Shown here: positions 1 to 8,582 of the stretch, piece by piece | How positions within the stretch are numbered: the stretch's first letter is position 1 | Layout: every line of letters begins with the position of its first letter | NCBI GenBank assembly: GCA_946480925.1 | Contig: CAMLLU010000039.1 | Location: forward strand, 1-51,070 | DNA: 51,070 bases | Source: an uncultured Rivibacter sp. | GTDB taxonomy: Bacteria > Pseudomonadota > Gammaproteobacteria > Burkholderiales > Burkholderiaceae | Direction: 5' to 3' | Notes under the pieces: generated by a model | Database searches by the model: none | What the model was told of the DNA's origin: nothing | The model's input: the letters and a program-made list of their open reading frames with translations, nothing else | Translations under genes and position numbers: made by a program

Positions 1-1
1 T

Positions 2-1063
2 CGTCACGCCCGAGGTGCCGTAGACCGGGTGATCCCCGAGCGTGAACTCGGCAAAGGGCGTGAGGCTGCGCACGTTGGCGTCGCCGTCGAAGGTCTTCAG
101 GCCTTGTTCGTGGGCCTGCAGCGCCAAGAGGGCGGCGCGGCCGGCTTCGGCGTTGCTGGCATACAGGCGCTCACCGCTGCCGGAATAGGTCTCGAGCGGG
201 CCGACGTCGCCTTGCGGCAGCACGCTGGTTTCCTGGGCGCTGGGGCCGGCCAGGGGCTGGTAGTCCCAGCTGCCCAGGCTGACGGCGTTGGGCTGCACCT
301 GACGGTGGGCGGCGAAGGCGGTGAGGGTGTCTTCGTGGGTGCCGAGCAGTGTTTGCATGAGGCCGCTGCTGCCCTGCACGGGGCGGCTGAAGCGCAGGGT
401 GCCAAGGTCGGGGCGTTTGGCCTGCCGGTCGGTGATGACCATGCAGTGGCGGGCCTGCTTGTCCTGGGCGGGCACGCCGTGCTCGAAGTGGTACGACAGG
501 CCCGCTTCGGCCAGCAGGCGGCTCAGGAAGTCGAAGTCGCTCTCGTTGTATTGGGTCTTGGTGACAAAGCGCGGCAGGGGTTCGGTGACCTCGGCACGCC
601 AGTTCGCCTCGTCGTAGTCGCGGAACAGGTCGGCCACGATCTCCAGCACGTCCATGTCCTGGTAGAGGAAGCTGTCGCGGGTGTGCTGCAGGAAACATGG
701 CCAGGGCTGCAGCGTGAGGCGGCAACGGGCCAGGCCCCCGTCGCTGCCCAACTCAGAGGCCTCCATCACGTAGCCGTGCCAGGGGCGCTGCGAGCCGTCG
801 GCCTGGGTGAGCTGCAGCGTGACTTCGGCGCCGATCAGCGGCGTGAGGTCGAGGTGGGCGTTGACCGACAGGCAGTCGATCTCGAAGGAACCGAGGGTGT
901 TGACGCCTTCGGTGCCGCGCAGGCGTTCGACCACGAAGGGGTTGCCGGGCAGCGGGGTGTCGATGGCCAGCAGGCGCTTGTGCTGGCTCGGCAGGCCCTG
1001 CGTCAGGGCGGTCAGCAGTTCGGCGGGCACGAGGCTCGCGCCGTCCTGCGATGGCAATCGCAT
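2..1063 (-). CDS. vgrG: Type VI secretion tip protein VgrG (N-terminal part, cut by window edge)
   Basis: The minus frame starting MRLPSQDGAS at 1063 stays open to the left edge, giving 354 residues. It reads as the gp27-like half of VgrG: an early beta-rich domain with LIGAEVTLQL and WHGYVMEA, then the family-typical stretch FVTKTQYNESDFDFLSRLLAEAG around residues 165-185 and a late domain with SGSGERLYASN near 305-315. VgrG trimers form the spike at the tip of the T6SS tube and carry effectors. The gp5-like needle and any effector extension lie outside the window. The N-terminus is complete. No ribosome binding site stands out, and a larger open frame on the plus strand here is antisense. 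It is unclear whether it belongs with the T6SS cargo genes at the right end, about 46 kb away. Confidence 0.9.
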   Translation of the reverse strand, partial: MRLPSQDGASLVPAELLTALTQGLPSQHKRLLAIDTPLPGNPFVVERLRGTEGVNTLGSFEIDCLSVNAHLDLTPLIGAEVTLQLTQADGSQRPWHGYVMEASELGSDGGLARCRLTLQPWPCFLQHTRDSFLYQDMDVLEIVADLFRDYDEANWRAEVTEPLPRFVTKTQYNESDFDFLSRLLAEAGLSYHFEHGVPAQDKQARHCMVITDRQAKRPDLGTLRFSRPVQGSSGLMQTLLGTHEDTLTAFAAHRQVQPNAVSLGSWDYQPLAGPSAQETSVLPQGDVGPLETYSGSGERLYASNAEAGRAALLALQAHEQGLKTFDGDANVRSLTPFAEFTLGDHPVYGTSGVT

Positions 1064-1229
1064 GGAGTCCTCCCCGATCGTTCGGGCTTTGTTGGAATGG
1101 CGCGCGATTTTGCCGGCGGGATGGAGCGCCCTGCACCCTCCAACGGGGGGCTGCGCCTGAGATGTGCGTCAGAACGTTACGGGCAGATCGCAGGCCGGAA
1201 CGTGCGAGAGGTGGCCGCCGAACGGCGGC

Positions 1230-3533
1230 TCACAGGGCGGTTGGCAGAACGGGAGTGTTCTCTACGGCGGCCGGCCTGGCCGGCGCCTGCTCCGCCGCCG
1301 CGTCATACAGGCGGGCCAGCCCCGCGTGGTAGTGCGGCAGCGGCGTGCCGATGCTCGCCGCGTATTGCCTTTGCGCGGCGTGGGCCGCGGCGTACTCGCC
1401 CGTCGCATACCGGAAGCGCGCCTGCACCGCCGCGCCCACCGGGTGCTCGGTGAGCCATGGCCCGAGGCCGGCCAGCAGCGTGCCGGCACCGTCCAGGTCG
1501 CCGGCCTCCACCGCCAGCCACGCGCCGTCGAGGCAGGCGTAGGCGCGCCACAGCCCCATCGGAGCCGCGGCCACCACGTCACGCAGGCAGCGGCGCGCTT
1601 CTTCGTGGCGGCCGCGCAGGTGCGCGATCAGCGCTTCGCCGTAGCGCAGCCCCGCCTGCAAGGTGGCGTCGTCGCCGAGGCCGGGCAGGCTGCGGGCCTG
1701 CGTGCAGGTCTCCTCGGCGGCATCGGCCTGGCCGGACAGCGCCAGCGAGATCACGCGCCACGGCATGATGTCGCGCACGTAGAGCATGGCCTCCGACTCG
1801 CGGTAGACCACCAGCGCCTCGTTCAGCATGTCGACGGCCTGGTGATGCGCCCCCTGGCAGGCGGCGTGGTGGCTGCGGGCCACCAGCAGAAACGCCCGCA
1901 GCACGGGAGAGGTCATCTCCAGCTGGTCGGCCTGCTCGATCACCCTGCGCATCTGCGGCAGGGCCCGGCGTTCGCGGTGCAGCAGGCACAGCCGCTCGGT
2001 CGCGCCCACGGCCAGGCGCCAGTTGCGCATCGAGTGCGCGATGGTGAAGGCGCTTTCGCCGTTGCGCACGGCTTCGTCCAGCAGCCCGAGGTCGATGCAC
2101 GGGTAGACGCTGTTCAGCAGCGTCATCGCGAGCAGGTCGCGCAACTGGTGCCGCTCGGTGAGGCCGATGACGGTGCGGAAGATCTCCAGCCCGCGGTGCG
2201 GGTCGCCCATCGTGGTGGCCGCGACGCCCGAGCTGCCGAGAAACCGTGCGTGGTCCACCACGTCGCCGTGCGGGTCGTGCAGGCGCTCCATCTCGTCGAG
2301 GCACTGCCGGGCGCCGGCGAAGTCGCGTTCGTGGATGGCAATGCCCAGCAGGGTGCGCAGGGCCGATTTCTTTTCTTGCGCGAGGCCCGGCGTTTCGCTC
2401 AGCCGGATCGCTTCGCCCAGGTGCTGCTTGGCGTGCCGCAATGCCTGGGGCGAGAGCCGGTTGTTGTGGGTTCTCGCCATCGACTCGTGCACGGCGATGG
2501 CGAGCCTGGGCTGGTTGGCGGTGCGGGCCTGCTCCAGCAGCCGCTCGCCCACGGCGAAGGCGGCTTCATCACCCAGGAAGGCCAGCGCCCGCAGGTATTC
2601 GAGCTGCGCCTCGGTGTTGAGCGGCTCGATGTCGAGCACTACCTTGAACAGGTTCACCGCGGTGCGCCACTGCTGCTGGGCGGTGGCCTGCAGTGCGCGT
2701 GCGAGGGCCTGGTTGACCAGCGGGTCCGTCGACTCGTAGGTGACGCTGGCCGACGCCGTGTCGCCTTCGAACACCAGCGCCTCGAGCGCCGAAGCCAGGC
2801 GCTGGCCGAGCTCGGTGAGCTCGGGCCCCACGAGGCGCTGCCTCTGGTCTTGCGTCGACACGCCGTAGTCGAGCACGTACTGCCCGTGTTCGCACCACAC
2901 CGCCGTGTGGACCACGTGCCGGGCGCCCAGCAGCCGGGTGACGACCTCCATGCGCTGCTCGATGCTGGCCTGCGGCGGCAGCGTGTCCAGCGCGGTCAGC
3001 AGCGAGCAGGGCTCGGGCAGGCGCAGCCGCGCGTCGCTGCTCAGCGCCCTGGCCACCATCGACATGAGCCCGAGCTCCACCCAGTCGAGCTCGAACCGCC
3101 CGGTGCGGTTCTCGAAGGGCAGCAGCGCGAGCGGTACGCGGCCGCGCGGCGCGGGCCCATGTGCCTGTGCAGGCACTGGCGCCTGTGCCAATGCGGCGCC
3201 TTCGCAGGGCTCGCCCGTCGGCACCAGGCTGCCCACGAAGCGGTAGCCCTTGCCGTGCACGGTCTTGATGAGTCGAGCGACCTTGCCGTCGTCACCGATG
3301 GCCTGGCGTGCCTTCATGACGGCACGGGCGATGACGCTGGTGGAGGGGAATTCTTCTGGCCAGAGCTTGTCGAGCAGCTCGTCCTTGGAGACCACACGCC
3401 CGCCCTGCTCGATGAGGTACACCAGCAGGTCGAACGGCCGCGGCTCCACCGGCTGCGGCTGGCCGTCGAGCAGGATCTCGCGTGAGGCGAGGCGCACCTC
3501 GCATCGCTCGAAACGGAAGCAGGTCTGGCCCAT
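1230..3533 (-). CDS. Winged-helix (OmpR/CadC-type) transcriptional regulator with long TPR-like C-terminus
   Basis: The start chosen is MGQTCFRFERC at 3533. The frame stays open upstream to 3998, but that part is antisense to the nucleoside hydrolase. Residues 1-100 are a Trans_reg_C winged helix with LLDGQPQPVEPRPFDLLVYL, then VVSKDELLDKLWP and the wing strand HGKGYRFVGSL. There is no receiver domain. A segment starting LALLPFENRTG near residue 135 resembles the TolB-like domain of CadC-type regulators. The remaining 450 or so residues are helical, Ala/Leu-rich repeats that read like TPRs. No transmembrane segment or P-loop was seen, so it is a cytoplasmic one-component regulator with an unknown signal. 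It sits 32 bp after the nucleoside hydrolase in the same direction and may be the last gene of that operon. Confidence 0.8.
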   Translation of the reverse strand: MGQTCFRFERCEVRLASREILLDGQPQPVEPRPFDLLVYLIEQGGRVVSKDELLDKLWPEEFPSTSVIARAVMKARQAIGDDGKVARLIKTVHGKGYRFVGSLVPTGEPCEGAALAQAPVPAQAHGPAPRGRVPLALLPFENRTGRFELDWVELGLMSMVARALSSDARLRLPEPCSLLTALDTLPPQASIEQRMEVVTRLLGARHVVHTAVWCEHGQYVLDYGVSTQDQRQRLVGPELTELGQRLASALEALVFEGDTASASVTYESTDPLVNQALARALQATAQQQWRTAVNLFKVVLDIEPLNTEAQLEYLRALAFLGDEAAFAVGERLLEQARTANQPRLAIAVHESMARTHNNRLSPQALRHAKQHLGEAIRLSETPGLAQEKKSALRTLLGIAIHERDFAGARQCLDEMERLHDPHGDVVDHARFLGSSGVAATTMGDPHRGLEIFRTVIGLTERHQLRDLLAMTLLNSVYPCIDLGLLDEAVRNGESAFTIAHSMRNWRLAVGATERLCLLHRERRALPQMRRVIEQADQLEMTSPVLRAFLLVARSHHAACQGAHHQAVDMLNEALVVYRESEAMLYVRDIMPWRVISLALSGQADAAEETCTQARSLPGLGDDATLQAGLRYGEALIAHLRGRHEEARRCLRDVVAAAPMGLWRAYACLDGAWLAVEAGDLDGAGTLLAGLGPWLTEHPVGAAVQARFRYATGEYAAAHAAQRQYAASIGTPLPHYHAGLARLYDAAAEQAPARPAAVENTPVLPTAL

Positions 3534-3565
3534 GGGTGGCGGCACGAAGGCCGGTGCGCGGGGGC

Positions 3566-4480
3566 TCAAGGCAGGCGGGCGAGCCGCTCGCGCACGAGCG
3601 CCAGCAGGCGCGGCCCGTCGACGTGGGTGTAGACCATGGCATTGGCGCGCTCGGCGGAGCGCTTGCCCGACGTGCGCTGCGTGCAGCTCTGGCCTTCGGT
3701 GAGGCCGGGGCGCCAGTCGACGCTCACCGCGCAGGACTCGCCCGCGAACAGCGCCGGTTCGAGCAGCCAGGCCACCGGGCAGGCGTCGTGCAGCAGCGGG
3801 TCTTCCAGCGCGTAGGCGCGCAGCATGGCGTGCGCGACACGGCCCGAGCGGTTGTCGAGCGTGCCGAGCGAGGCGATCCAGTCCGCGGACATCGCGGCCT
3901 TGGAGGTCACGTCGAGCCCGAACATGTGGACCACCGGGCCCGATTCCATGACCGTGTGCGCGGCCAGCGGGTCGGCGTAGAAGTTGAACTCCGCGCACGG
4001 CGTGATGTTGCCGGGACGGAACGCCGCGCCGCCCATCACCACCAGCGACTTCGCGCGCTGCAGCAGGCCCGGGTGCTTGATCTCGGCCAGCGCCAGGTTG
4101 GTGAGCGGACCCACCGCCACCAGCGTCACGCTGCCGGCGGGCTCGGCCAGCAGCGTGCGGGCGATGAAGTCGCTCGCGTGTTCGGCGGCCGGGGCACGGC
4201 CGGCGGGCAGCTGCACGCCGCCCAGGCCGTCTTCACCATGCACGAGGTTGCAGCGGGCCTGGGCCTGCGCGAGCGGGCGCACCGCGCCGGGGAACACCGG
4301 CACGTCGTGGCGGCCGGCCAGGTCCATCAGGCGGCAGGCGTTGACGGCGGTGATGTCGGCCGGCCGGTTGCCGGCCACGGTGGTGATGCCCAGCAGCTCG
4401 AACTCGGGGCTGCCGCAGGCCAGCAGCAGCGCGAGTGCGTCGTCGATGCCGGGGTCGCAGTCGAGGATGAGTCGTGTCAT
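3566..4480 (-). CDS. Inosine/uridine-preferring nucleoside hydrolase
   Basis: This 304-residue protein starts MTRLILDCDPGIDDA; the Asp cluster (Asp7, Asp9, Asp13, Asp14) is the Ca2+-binding and catalytic signature of the IUNH family. LVAVGPLTNLALA and VVMGGAAFRPGNITPCAEFNFYADPLAA, also typical, follow, and HDACPVAWLLEPALF near residue 225 carries the late His-Asp pair. Family enzymes hydrolyse the N-glycosidic bond of purine or pyrimidine ribonucleosides to give free base and ribose. The length is normal for the family. The start overlaps the stop of the upstream ribokinase by 4 bp (ATGA), so translation is probably coupled. With the kinases it would convert imported nucleosides to ribose 5-phosphate plus base. 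Confidence 0.93.
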   Translation of the reverse strand: MTRLILDCDPGIDDALALLLACGSPEFELLGITTVAGNRPADITAVNACRLMDLAGRHDVPVFPGAVRPLAQAQARCNLVHGEDGLGGVQLPAGRAPAAEHASDFIARTLLAEPAGSVTLVAVGPLTNLALAEIKHPGLLQRAKSLVVMGGAAFRPGNITPCAEFNFYADPLAAHTVMESGPVVHMFGLDVTSKAAMSADWIASLGTLDNRSGRVAHAMLRAYALEDPLLHDACPVAWLLEPALFAGESCAVSVDWRPGLTEGQSCTQRTSGKRSAERANAMVYTHVDGPRLLALVRERLARLP

Positions 4481-5400
4481 GTCGCGGTCTCCCTGTCGTT
4501 CATGTGTTCGTCGATCTCGGCACGCGAGGGCTGCGCCGCCTGCGCGCCGGGCCGCTGGCAGGCCAGTGCGGCGGCGGCCGATGCCAGCGCCATCGCACGC
4601 TGCGGCGTTTCGCCGGTGGCCAGCGCGGCGCACAGCACGCCGGCGTAGGTGTCGCCGGCGCCGGTGGTGTCCACGGCCTGCACCGGCAGTGCCGGCGCGT
4701 GAAGGTGCTGTCCGTCGGTCTGCATGAGCATGGAGCCGCCGGCGCCCAGCGTTACCAGCACGTCCAGGTGCAAGGCGTCGGCGAGCCGGCGAGCCCCTTG
4801 CAGCGGGCCGACGCCGGCCAGGCCGCGCTGGGCGCACAGCTGCTCGAGCTCGAGGCCGTTGACGATTAGCAGGCCGATCGCATCGAGCGGCTTCAGCATT
4901 TCTTGCGGCGGCAGCGGCGATGCGTTGAGCACCACCTTGCAGCCGGCCTGGCGCGCGCGCCAGGCGAGCGCCAGGCTTTCGGCCCACGGCACTTCGAGTT
5001 GCAGCAACAGCACGCGCGAGTCGCGCAGCACTGCGTCGGGCACCTGCGCCGCGCGCACGGCGTGGTTGGCGCCGGGCGCGACGACGATGGTGTTTTCGCC
5101 CGCCTCGCTGACGGTGATGACGGCGAGCCCTGTGGGGTCGGCAGCCGACACCTCCACGCCGGACAGGTCGGCCCCGGCTTGGCGCAGCAGGGCCAGCGCC
5201 GCGGTGGCGAAGGCGTCCTGCCCCACCTTGCCGAACATGCGGGTCGGCACGCCGAAGCGGCGCGCTGCGTGCGCCTGGTTGGCGCCCTTGCCGCCGGGCG
5301 ACAGCAAGGCGTTGCTGCCCAGCAGCGTTTCGCCCGGCTGCGGCAGGCGTGTGCTGCGCACCGAGACGTCGAGGTTGATCGATCCGAAGACGGTCAGCAT
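4477..5400 (-). CDS. rbsK: Ribokinase (PfkB family)
   Basis: The 307-residue protein shows the ribokinase layout: FGSINLDVSVRSTRLPQPGE at the N-terminus, GGKGANQA at residues 36-43 for sugar binding, and the C-terminal DTTGAGD (244-250), whose last Asp is the catalytic base and whose glycines form the anion hole. It phosphorylates ribose to ribose 5-phosphate with ATP. The first PfkB signature is a textbook match, so ribose is a better guess than fructose or adenosine. It overlaps the gene before it by 7 bp and the nucleoside hydrolase after it by 4 bp, which gives a direct pathway link: the hydrolase releases ribose and this enzyme traps it. Confidence 0.9.
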   Translation of the reverse strand: MLTVFGSINLDVSVRSTRLPQPGETLLGSNALLSPGGKGANQAHAARRFGVPTRMFGKVGQDAFATAALALLRQAGADLSGVEVSAADPTGLAVITVSEAGENTIVVAPGANHAVRAAQVPDAVLRDSRVLLLQLEVPWAESLALAWRARQAGCKVVLNASPLPPQEMLKPLDAIGLLIVNGLELEQLCAQRGLAGVGPLQGARRLADALHLDVLVTLGAGGSMLMQTDGQHLHAPALPVQAVDTTGAGDTYAGVLCAALATGETPQRAMALASAAAALACQRPGAQAAQPSRAEIDEHMNDRETAT

Positions 5401-6347
5401 GAGGGCTCCGAGATCGGCAGCGTGTGCCCGCCCCCGATGATGCGCTCGACCGTGGCACGGTCGGGCATGCCGCTGCGCGCGCCCACGGCCGTGACGGCAT
5501 GGCCGGCTGCAGCACAGGCGAAGCGCAGGCTGGCCTGCAGGCCCTGGCCTTCGAGCCTGGCCAGCAGGAAGGCGGCGTTGAAGGTGTCGCCTGCGCCGGT
5601 GGTGTCGGCCACCTCCGGTTGCACGAATGCCGGGTGCTGCGCAACGCCTTCGCGGCTGGCAGCCACGGCGCCGGCGGCGCCCAGCGTCACCACCGCGGCT
5701 TGCAGGCTGCTTTGGGCCAGCAGCGCGGCCAGCGCGTCCGGTGTCGGGGCCTGGCCGGTGCCGGCCGTGAAGCCGGACTCGTTGAAGAAGGCGACGTCGG
5801 CATGTGCGATGCGCTGCAGCATCGCGTCGCGATCGGGGGCCACGGCGGCTTCGAGATCGATGGCGACCTGCGCGCCGCTTTCATGCGCGACGCGGCTGGC
5901 GACCACGAATTCGTCGAGGTCGTAGGGCATGGCGTAGAGCACGCGTGTGTGCTGCAACGCAGCGGCGAGGTCGAGCGCATCGAGTTCGCGCGGTGCCATC
6001 GGCATGTAGACGATGGCGCGGTCGCCCGAGGGCGGCACCATGGCGATCACCGAGGCCGACGCGCTGCGGGGCTCGGTGCGCAGGTGTTTCGTGTCCACGC
6101 CGAAGTCGTGCAGCGACTGGCGCAGCATCGCCGCATGCACGTCGACGCCGACGCGACCGTACACCGCCGCGCGGCCGCCCAGCTTCGAGAAGGCGCAGGC
6201 GGCGTTGGCGGTGGTGCCGCCCGCGAAGATGCCGAGCGAGTGGCCCAGCACCTTCTCGCCGAAGCGTGGTGCCTCGGCCATGGCGATCACGACGTCGGCG
6301 CACGGGTCGCCGAGCGCGAGCAGGTCCCAGCGGCGTGATGTGTTCAT
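5394..6347 (-). CDS. PfkB-family carbohydrate or nucleoside kinase
   Basis: A second PfkB-family kinase, 317 residues: LALGDPCADVVIAM near the start, the sugar-binding FAGGTTANAACAFSKLGG at about 41-58, and the catalytic DTTGAGDTFNAAF near the C-terminus. It differs from the neighbouring ribokinase at the first signature (GGTTANAA rather than GGKGANQA), so its substrate is probably different; a nucleoside or another sugar are possibilities. Its start codon lies within the end of the intergenic repeat at 6343-6519, in the sequence CTGAAATGAA that also supplies the start of the LysR gene at 23293. It is the first gene after that repeat and overlaps the ribokinase start by 7 bp. Confidence 0.85.
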   Translation of the reverse strand: MNTSRRWDLLALGDPCADVVIAMAEAPRFGEKVLGHSLGIFAGGTTANAACAFSKLGGRAAVYGRVGVDVHAAMLRQSLHDFGVDTKHLRTEPRSASASVIAMVPPSGDRAIVYMPMAPRELDALDLAAALQHTRVLYAMPYDLDEFVVASRVAHESGAQVAIDLEAAVAPDRDAMLQRIAHADVAFFNESGFTAGTGQAPTPDALAALLAQSSLQAAVVTLGAAGAVAASREGVAQHPAFVQPEVADTTGAGDTFNAAFLLARLEGQGLQASLRFACAAAGHAVTAVGARSGMPDRATVERIIGGGHTLPISEPSC

Positions 6348-6519
6348 TTCAGTTGTCCATGGCGCAGTGGCAGCACCCGCGACGTATGAAACGGGGATTC
6401 AACAACCTTCACCGCGCAGGCGCAGAGGTCGCGGAGATTCGCGGAGAAATGCAGGTCTTCTCTGAGGTCCTCCGCGTCCTCTGCGTTTGCGCGGTGAATG
6501 AATTGGGGTTTCACTTCAG
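6343..6519 (-). repeat. Interspersed intergenic repeat, copy 1
   Basis: Read on the minus strand it begins CTGAAGTGAAACCCC, passes through ATTCACCGCG, an imperfectly palindromic core of GCAGAGGACGCGGAG-type words, GCGGTGAAGG, CCCGTTTCATACGTCGCGGG and CCATGGACAACTGAAATGAA. The same order occurs at 23131-23297 and, more diverged, at 11318-11480. It fills the whole gap between two genes of the nucleoside operon: its first bases contain the TGA stop of the ADP-ribosylglycohydrolase gene and its last bases contain the ATG of the PfkB gene. Confidence 0.85.
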
Positions 6520-7569
6520 ATTGCGCCATGCGATGTTCGCGAGGCCGTCGGACAGTGCATCGAGCGCGTATTCCGCCTGGTTCACCGCGCGGAACTCCGC
6601 GAGCAGGTATTGCGGCAGCGCTTCGGTGCCGGTGCAGGCACCGACGATCGCACCGGCCATCGTGGCGATGGAGTCGGTGTCGTTGCCCATGGATGCGGCC
6701 AGCGCGATGGTGCGCAGCGGGTCACCCTTGGCGTACACCACCACGCCCACGGCGGCAGGCACCGATTCGGCCGCAAGCACGGAGTTGCCCACCATGCGCT
6801 CGATGCGGCGCATGAAGGCGTCGTCGTCCTGCGATTCGCGGGCGATGCCGATGGCCATCTCGAGCCGCGCGAGGTAGCTCGGGCCGGCCACGGTGCGGGC
6901 GCGTTCGCGCGCCAGCCGCTCGCCGATGCGCGCGCCTTCGATGGCGGCGGCCACCGCATCGTCGATCGACTCCGACACCAGCGCCTGCGACACGGCCGCG
7001 GCGATGGAGCAGGCGGCGGAGATGGCGACGTCGGTGTCGTGCGAGGGCAGGCAGGTCACGAAGGCCTGCTCGCAGGCGGCTTCGAGGTTGCCGGGGTGCA
7101 CCAGGCCTGCGGGGGCCACGCGCATGGCGGCGCCGTTGGTGGTGCCCACCGTGGTCATCTTGCGGCGCGAGCGGCCGATGACGCCCACGGCGGCGGTGTC
7201 AGCGCCTTCCTGCAGCGCCTTCACGATGCCCGCGGTGCTGGGGCCCATGAAGCCGGCCTTCGGGCTGGTGTTCACCCAGTCGAGCAGGCAGTTGACCCAG
7301 CCGTCCTGGTCGAGCTGGCCATTGGCGGCCACCAGCGCGCGGGCCAGGTAGTACATCTGGCTCGCGTCGTCGGTCACCTCGGCGCGCTTGCCGGCGTTGG
7401 CGCCGGCGAAGGTGTCTTCGGTGGGCTGCTCGAACTGGGTGACGAGCCCGCCGAACGTGGCGGCGATCTCGTCGATGGTCCATTGCTCGGTGGGGGCGCC
7501 CAGTGCGTCACCCATGCCGGCCAGCGACAGCGAAGCGAGGATCCGGTCGCGGATCACGGCTTGTTTCAT
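6511..7569 (-). CDS. ADP-ribosylglycohydrolase (DraG/ARH) family protein
   Basis: The start MKQAVIRDRILASL at 7569 overlaps the upstream permease stop by 4 bp; the frame stays open further upstream inside the permease gene. The 352-residue protein has the all-helical ARH-fold marks: LAGMGDALGAPTE near the N-terminus, VTDDASQMYYLARAL (metal-binding Asp pair, near residues 65-80) and the C-terminal GNDTDSIATMAGAIVGA with its two metal-binding Asp residues. Known members remove ADP-ribose from proteins or cleave related N-glycosidic bonds using two Mg2+ or Mn2+ ions. Here it is locked into a nucleoside uptake operon, so I infer a small-molecule substrate such as a nucleoside or ADP-ribose derivative rather than protein. 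The last two codons (Leu-Lys-stop) are supplied by the intergenic repeat. Confidence 0.85.
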   Translation of the reverse strand: MKQAVIRDRILASLSLAGMGDALGAPTEQWTIDEIAATFGGLVTQFEQPTEDTFAGANAGKRAEVTDDASQMYYLARALVAANGQLDQDGWVNCLLDWVNTSPKAGFMGPSTAGIVKALQEGADTAAVGVIGRSRRKMTTVGTTNGAAMRVAPAGLVHPGNLEAACEQAFVTCLPSHDTDVAISAACSIAAAVSQALVSESIDDAVAAAIEGARIGERLARERARTVAGPSYLARLEMAIGIARESQDDDAFMRRIERMVGNSVLAAESVPAAVGVVVYAKGDPLRTIALAASMGNDTDSIATMAGAIVGACTGTEALPQYLLAEFRAVNQAEYALDALSDGLANIAWRNLK

Positions 7570-8582
7570 GCGGAAGTTCTCCCTTGTGCGGAGCCTGTTC
7601 GGCCCCTGGTTTTCGTGAAGGCGGAAGCGGCAGCCGGCTTGTGGCGGCCGGCAAAGACGAGTGCGCAGATCGTGATGAAGGGCGGCACCATGTAGACCAC
7701 CTGCGTGGGGATCTCGAGCGCGCCCAGCTGTGTGGCCAGCACCGTGGAGGCGCCGAACAGCAGCGCTGCGCCCAGCGTGCCCAGCGGCCGGCGTGCGCCC
7801 AGGAACACGGCCGCCAGCGCGAGGAAGCCGCGCCCGGCGCTCATGTCGGCCTGGAACAACGTGAGGTAGCCCATGCTGAGATAGATGCCGCCCAGGCCCG
7901 CAAGTGCCCCGCTCAACAGCAGCGCCACGTAACGCACGCGCTTGACCGGGATGCCGGCGCCCAGCGCGGCCTGCGGGTTTTCGCCCACCGCGCGCAGCCA
8001 GGCACCGTAACGCGTGCGGGTGAGGAACACCCACAGCCCTGCCACCGCAAGGAAGGCGGCGTACACCAGCACGTGGTGGCCGTGGCCGCCGTCGCCGTTG
8101 AGCAGCGTGTCGAGCACCGGCACGCCGTCGAAGCCGGGGATGTGCAGCGACGGCAGGGCGGGGCTGTGCAAGCCCGCGGTGGAGCCCTTGTCACCCACGA
8201 TGGTGACCAGCAGGAACACCGTGAGCCCGGCGGCGAGCAGGTTGATCGCGATGCCGGCGACGATGAGATCGGCACCCAGCTCCAGGTGGAAGAAGCCGAG
8301 CATCGCGGTGACGAGCAGCGCCACCGCGATGCCGGCCGCACAGCCGATCCAAGCGTGCACCCACACCGGCAGCCCCGGCAGCCACTGGCCCGCGTACACC
8401 GAGCCCAGCACGCCGAAGAAGGCGGCGATGAGCATGAGCCCTTCGAGCGCGACGTTGATGCTGCCGGCGAGGTCGGACACGAGGCCGCCCAGGGCGGCGA
8501 AGAGGATGGGCGTGGTGGCCCGCAGCACGGCGACGACGAGCGTGGCGGCGAGCAGCGCCCAGGCGGCGAGGTCGAAACTCAT
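7566..8582 (-). CDS. ABC transporter permease, nucleoside (BMP/RbsC-like) type, second subunit
   Basis: The start MSFDLAAWALLAATL at 8582 overlaps the previous permease stop by 4 bp (ATGA). The 338-residue product is almost entirely hydrophobic, with about eight to ten membrane segments and the branched-chain/BPD_transp_2 motifs PILFAALGGLVSDLAGSINVALEGLMLI near the N-terminus and GENPQAALGAGIPVKRVRY in a cytoplasmic loop (EAA-like coupling region). It should pair with the adjacent permease as the heterodimeric channel of a BMP-dependent nucleoside importer, comparable to NupQ of Gram-positive bacteria. The frame is open upstream to 8639, but the overlap start fits better. Confidence 0.9.
   Translation of the reverse strand: MSFDLAAWALLAATLVVAVLRATTPILFAALGGLVSDLAGSINVALEGLMLIAAFFGVLGSVYAGQWLPGLPVWVHAWIGCAAGIAVALLVTAMLGFFHLELGADLIVAGIAINLLAAGLTVFLLVTIVGDKGSTAGLHSPALPSLHIPGFDGVPVLDTLLNGDGGHGHHVLVYAAFLAVAGLWVFLTRTRYGAWLRAVGENPQAALGAGIPVKRVRYVALLLSGALAGLGGIYLSMGYLTLFQADMSAGRGFLALAAVFLGARRPLGTLGAALLFGASTVLATQLGALEIPTQVVYMVPPFITICALVFAGRHKPAAASAFTKTRGRTGSAQGRTSA

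Noticed and set aside
1064..1229. Gap between VgrG and the regulator searched for promoters or small genes
   Set aside because: No convincing -35/-10 pair, hairpin or short coding frame was seen.
29..3485. Long open frames on the plus strand (29-1453 and 1164-3485)
   Set aside because: They lie antisense to VgrG and to the winged-helix regulator. Their composition is Gly/Ala/Arg/His-rich with no recognisable domain, as expected of high-GC shadow frames.
3533..3998. Longer start for the winged-helix regulator
   Set aside because: The extra 155 residues are read from the nucleoside hydrolase gene in another frame and precede an obvious domain start at 3533.
6344..6529. Short frame with HRANAEDAEDLRE-type sequence on the minus strand, and similar ones at 11324 and 23046
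   Set aside because: These are translations of the interspersed repeat; similar spurious frames recur in every copy, and they overlap gene ends.
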